Positions 61,101-64,000 of a stretch of 64,000 bases of DNA are shown here, in pieces. How positions within the stretch are numbered: position 1 is the first letter of the stretch; every line of letters starts with the position of its first letter. The stretch is from Galbula dea (lineage: Eukaryota > Chordata > Aves > Piciformes > Galbulidae): positions 249,302-313,301 of the forward strand of contig VWZX01006720.1 in NCBI GenBank assembly GCA_013399015.1, read 5' to 3'. A model generated the notes under the pieces. The model had not been told where the DNA came from. It saw nothing but the letters and a program-made list of their open reading frames with translations, and did not search any database. Both the position numbers and the translations under genes were made by a program.

Positions 61101-63580
61101 AAGCAGAAAAGAGGTAAAAAGTCTTTTTAATCTGTTATGGAAACATATTCAGTGTCATAGAATCATTGAATCATTTTGGTTGGAAGAGACATTTATGATC
61201 AAGTCCAACTGTTGACCAGCACTGCCAGGTCACCGCTAAACCATGTCCCTCAGCACCACATCTCCATGGATTTGAAACCCCTCCAGGGATGGTGACTCCA
61301 CCACTGTTCTGGGCAACCTGGGTCAGGTTTCCTTCCAGGAAGAAATTGTTCCTTATGTCTAACCTAAACCTCCCCTGGTACAACTTGAGGCTGTTTCCTC
61401 TTGTCTTCTCTGGAAGAAGAGACCAACCCCCACCTGGCTCCAACCTCCTTTCAGGGAGTTGGAGAGAGTGAGAAGGTCTCCCCTGAGCCTCCTCTTCTCC
61501 AAACTAACCAACCCCAGTTCCCTCAGCTGCTCCTCACAACACTTGTGCTCTAGAGCCTTCACCACCTCTGTTGCCCTTCTTTGGACACACTCCAGCATCT
61601 CAATGTCCTTGTAGCAATGGGCCCAGGATTGGAGTGGTGACCTTACCAGAGCTGAGACAGGGGCATGATCACTGTCCGGGTCCTGCTGGTCACACTATTG
61701 CTGATACAACAATTGGTGAAGATATTTTCTGCCTCCTATGGATAACAAAATGATGGCCACAGAGCTGTGGAGGTCTCAGTGCCAGCACCAGGCTCTATGG
61801 CAGTGTCCTTGACTTCCTCCAACAGTGACAATTTTCTTGTTCCAACCAAAAGGTGAGATCAGCCCTAGGTGTGCAAAGTGTGTGTAATGGCTGAGGACAA
61901 GGAAATGTGCACTCAAGGGCACTGGATTTGTGGTTGCTTAGTGACAGAGCTTTAAACCAGCTCTTTGCTGGGACTGAGAACCCTGCTCTTAGGGAAGATC
62001 ACAAGGATTTAGCTCAAATGAAAAAATACTCTCCATGTGCCCAAGCATAAATGAAGCATGGAAATTGCTAATCAATCTTGACTGATCATTTGAGGGTTTT
62101 TTATTTCTTTTTTTCCCTTATGATTAAAACACTTTCAGGAGATCACTTCAACTATGCATTTTCAAACTACCTGGCTTTATTTTGATTTATTTATTGATTG
62201 GTTGATCGATTTTTTTTTTTACAGCATCTTATATATTTCTGAGGATGAAGCCAGAGATGCCTTTGTGCAGTTTGCAGCCAGCAAGTGCTGCTACAGGAGT
62301 GCCCCAGCAGAAGGGATGATGATCCAAAGCCTGGTTGTGCTGAACACCTATCGTGTAAGGAGGTGATGGGAGAGCAGTAGATTTATGCCCCAGCCCTACT
62401 GCACTAGGAGTTACTTCAGATATGTTTGTGTGCAATCTAAAATGAAGAATTCTTGAACTTCCAATGTAAAAACCAGTTGCACAATACTTTTTCTCCATGT
62501 GGTTAAGGACTCTGCTGAGGTCTGGGTGTGGGGAGCAGGTCTGAGCCCATAGCTCTGTCCCTTTCCACCAAGATCTGTCACCAATAATTCTCACTTGGTT
62601 TTGCCAGTACCAGCTGCAGACCTTCACTGAGAGCAGGAGCGTTCTTCCAGCCAGTGAGCCCTACAGGGGTAAGTGGCTCGGTGTCCTTGGGCAGCTAGCT
62701 TTCCTGGGGGCATGCAGGGCAGGGACCAGCTGCTCCTTCCTCCCCAGTTTTTAGCCTCTCAGCCAGGCTTTCTTCAAAGAAAAAGTCAAAGATGGATGTG
62801 CATGGGGATTGCAGGATCCAGTGAGATGATCTCTTGTCCCTGCACCTGAGCCGTGAGGGGTGATGGGTGTTTACTCCTGCAAACTCCCTGAAAGGAGGTT
62901 GGAGCCAGGAGGGGGTTGGTCTCTTCTCCCAAGGAACAAATGATAGGACAAGAGGAAACAACCTCATGTTGTACTAAGGGAGGTTTAGGATGGGCATGAA
63001 GAACAATTTCTTTATGGAAGGGGTTGTCAAGGCCTGGCCCAGGCTGCCCAGGGCAGTGGTGGAGTCACCAACCTGGAGGGGTTTAAAAGCCCTGGAGATG
63101 TGACACTGAAAAGCTGTGGAGATGTGGTGCTGAGGGCCATGGTTTAGTGGTGACCTGGCAGTGCTGGTTACTGCCGTTCTATGAACTTGCTGCTGTCCCA
63201 TCCCCTGCATGTGTCCTGTCTCTGCAAGTGGTGGTACGTGAGGGACCAGGCTCAGCTTCTTACAGAAGAACCAGAGCCAGAGTACAGGAGAGGGGAGCAC
63301 TGGGCAGCTGGCATGGGTTAGGCTGTCCTTCCTTGGGTGATGGAGGTGGCACTGGCTGTCCCTGTTGCCAGCAGACACAGCCCTGGGTGCTGAGGGACAG
63401 TTTCCTTACGTCCCTGCTGCTCTATATCTCTTCTTGCCTTGTTCCCCCACCCCAGGCGGGTTTGTGGACTCTCCAGAGGTGGGGATGCCCCCAGAGCCTT
63501 GGGACATTGCTGTGGAACCTCCTCCTCAATTTACAGACTGTGAGATGCATCTGCCAGTGCCTCACACCTACAGGGTCCAG
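58172..63580 (+). CDS. SSUH2: SSUH2 (ssu-2 homolog), 5' part; seven exons, continues beyond window
   Basis: join(58172..58194, 59967..60019, 60763..60861, 61056..61113, 62225..62354, 62608..62668, 63456..63580), continuing past 64,000. The exons sum to 549 bases, 183 codons, and every junction has GT-AG ends with matching phase. The N-terminus MERDEL resembles the start of human SSUH2 (MERD...). Exon 5 carries the conserved block with SKCCY at the family position, and exon 7 carries 'PEPWDIAVEPP', the counterpart of the human WDI block. The family has a DnaJ-like cysteine-rich zinc-finger region further on, which would lie outside the window. It is related to C. elegans ssu-2, and a human variant has been linked to dentin dysplasia; the molecular role is poorly known. 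Divergent from CAV3, as in mammals. Confidence 0.9.
58195..59966 (+). other. SSUH2 intron 1
   Basis: 1,772 bp between a gtgaga donor and an acceptor after a T-run (tttttttgatcag). It contains a 20-bp tandem repeat at 59,794-59,897, close to the acceptor. No other feature is seen. Confidence 0.75.
59794..59897. repeat. 20-bp tandem repeat, 5 copies, in SSUH2 intron 1
   Basis: Units of the form AGAGCAGACTCATCTAAAGC. The fourth unit is 24 bp, with an internal ACTC duplication. The array ends about 70 bp before the exon 2 acceptor. Confidence 0.88.
59967..60019 (+). CDS. SSUH2: SSUH2 coding exon 2
   Basis: 53 bases reading SKDPLTYGSQNHLLDEP, flanked by a strong acceptor and donor CAG|gtatgg. 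It begins with the last base of a codon and ends in phase 1. Confidence 0.82.
60763..60861 (+). CDS. SSUH2: SSUH2 coding exon 3
   Basis: 99 bases containing 'DVEPSAPPLDLVDTG', a proline- and acid-rich N-terminal segment. Acceptor ttcacacag, donor CAG|gtacct, phase 1 at both ends. Confidence 0.82.
61056..61113 (+). CDS. SSUH2: SSUH2 coding exon 4
   Basis: 58 bases reading 'HEHFILFPQKSTVYQAEK', between acceptor ctttccag-type (tttccttccag) and donor GAG|gtaaaa. It enters in phase 1 and leaves in phase 2, which is what exon 5 needs. Confidence 0.82.
61155..61715 (-). mobile_element. CR1 LINE 3' part in SSUH2 intron 4
   Basis: Minus-strand CR1 from its 3' end ('catagaatcattgaatc') into ORF2. The minus frames read 'EEQLRELGLVSLEKRRLRGD' and 'KLYQGRFRLDIRNNFF'. 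It is antisense to SSUH2 and broken by several indels. Confidence 0.9.
61716..62224 (+). other. Rest of SSUH2 intron 4
   Basis: Ends in a long T-run and the acceptor tttttttttttacag. No other feature is seen. Confidence 0.7.
62225..62354 (+). CDS. SSUH2: SSUH2 coding exon 5
   Basis: 130 bases with 43 full codons, including 'SEDEARDAFVQFAASKCCY', the best-conserved part seen here. The donor CGT|gtaagg ends on a full codon. Confidence 0.92.
62608..62668 (+). CDS. SSUH2: SSUH2 coding exon 6
   Basis: 61 bases reading 'YQLQTFTESRSVLPASEPYR', directly comparable to the human 'YRLETFSESR' block. Acceptor ggttttgccag, donor GGG|gtaagt, ending in phase 1. Confidence 0.92.
62669..63455 (+). other. 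SSUH2 intron 6
   Basis: 787 bp with donor gtaagt and acceptor cccccaccccag. It contains one sense CR1 fragment. Confidence 0.85.
62876..63184 (+). mobile_element. CR1 LINE 3' fragment in SSUH2 intron 6
   Basis: A sense CR1 end: 'ctccctgaaaggaggttgg', 'ggcccaggctgcccaggg', 'tggtttagtggtgacctggc', ending 'gttctatgaact'. It is the same subfamily as the copies at 31,382, 53,121 and 61,155. Confidence 0.88.
63456..63580 (+). CDS. SSUH2: SSUH2 coding exon 7
   Basis: 125 bases containing 'PEPWDIAVEPPPQF' and ending 'LPVPHTYRVQ' on a full codon with donor CAG|gtgagc. In human SSUH2 the corresponding segment directly precedes the cysteine-rich repeats, so those exons should begin just beyond the window. 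Confidence 0.92.
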
Positions 63581-64000
63581 GTGAGCTCCCCATGGCTGCT
63601 CTGCTGCAGCATCCAGCATGGCACAGGGTGGTCTGCTCTGTGTGCAGGCAGTGCTCTGTGTGATGGCACCAGGCTGACATCTCTGACCTGCCTGGAGAGC
63701 CACACTCTGAGGAGTGCACCTGGGCTATGGGCTATGCCTAGCCCAGCACTGAGGAGCTCCAAGCTTAGATGCTTGCACCAGATGACCCCTCTGTGGGCCA
63801 GGAGTCCAGCAGCATCCTGGTGTTCCAGCTGGAAATGCCAGAGCACACATCCATTTTAAACCCACTGGACTTAATTCTGTAGTTCTGGGTGTCTGCTACA
63901 TGTACCTGTTTTGACAGAGTTATTTTTACTCATTAGACCAACCATTTTTTTGTGAACTGTTATATTTATTTCTTCTTCCCTTCAAGACTTAATGATAAGC
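63581..64000 (+). other. SSUH2 intron 7 (incomplete)
   Basis: Intronic sequence to the window edge. No further exon with cysteine pairs is visible. Confidence 0.7.

Noticed and set aside
1..64000. CRISPR arrays, bacterial operons, insertion sequences or prophage.
   Set aside because: Nothing of the kind is seen; splice sites, CR1 elements and gene content are those of a bird nuclear genome.

Overview
The window is vertebrate nuclear DNA from a bird. Two things show this. Many CR1 LINE copies occur on both strands, recognisable by the CR1 3' end with its ATTCTATG/ATTCTGTG-type terminal repeats and by CR1 reverse-transcriptase fragments. The three host genes have avian-style sequence and a compact layout. 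It is the OXTR-CAV3-SSUH2 block, read in the inverse orientation to human chromosome 3p25: OXTR on +, CAV3 on -, SSUH2 on +. Several CR1 copies share one 3' subfamily and look young, which suggests a CR1-rich lineage; I do not commit to a species.

Layout. Bases 1-25,500 are intergenic, holding CR1 copies (two of them nested insertions), a chimeric tRNA-Glu/CR1 SINE-like element at 6,659-6,830 and several minisatellites. I see no protein-coding exon there; RAD18, expected upstream of OXTR, is not visible. Bases 25,540-26,640 are a CpG-rich promoter/5'UTR region. OXTR (mesotocin/oxytocin receptor) is complete: two coding exons, 26,657-27,587 and 32,680-32,927, 392 residues, with a 5.1-kb intron. 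Its 3'UTR probably ends near an AATAAA at 33,850.

CAV3 (muscle caveolin) lies tail-to-tail with OXTR on the minus strand: exon 1 at 40,234-40,347, exon 2 at 36,741-37,082, complete at 151 residues. A compact E-box/MEF2/E-box cluster and a long C-run lie just upstream of its start codon. Bases 40,600-57,900 are intergenic, with CR1 copies including one whose ORF1 part is inverted relative to its RT part. SSUH2 starts head-to-head with CAV3 at 58,172. Seven small coding exons with fully compatible phases give the first 183 residues, and the gene runs off the right edge.

The genes do not form a pathway. OXTR is a Gq-coupled neurohypophysial hormone receptor, CAV3 a muscle caveolar coat protein, and SSUH2 a DnaJ-type cysteine-rich-domain protein. 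They are together by conserved synteny. I found no evidence for a wholly new biological system. The most unusual items are the tRNA-Glu/CR1 chimera, the inverted CR1, the muscle-type CAV3 promoter cluster and the repeats in the OXTR promoter.
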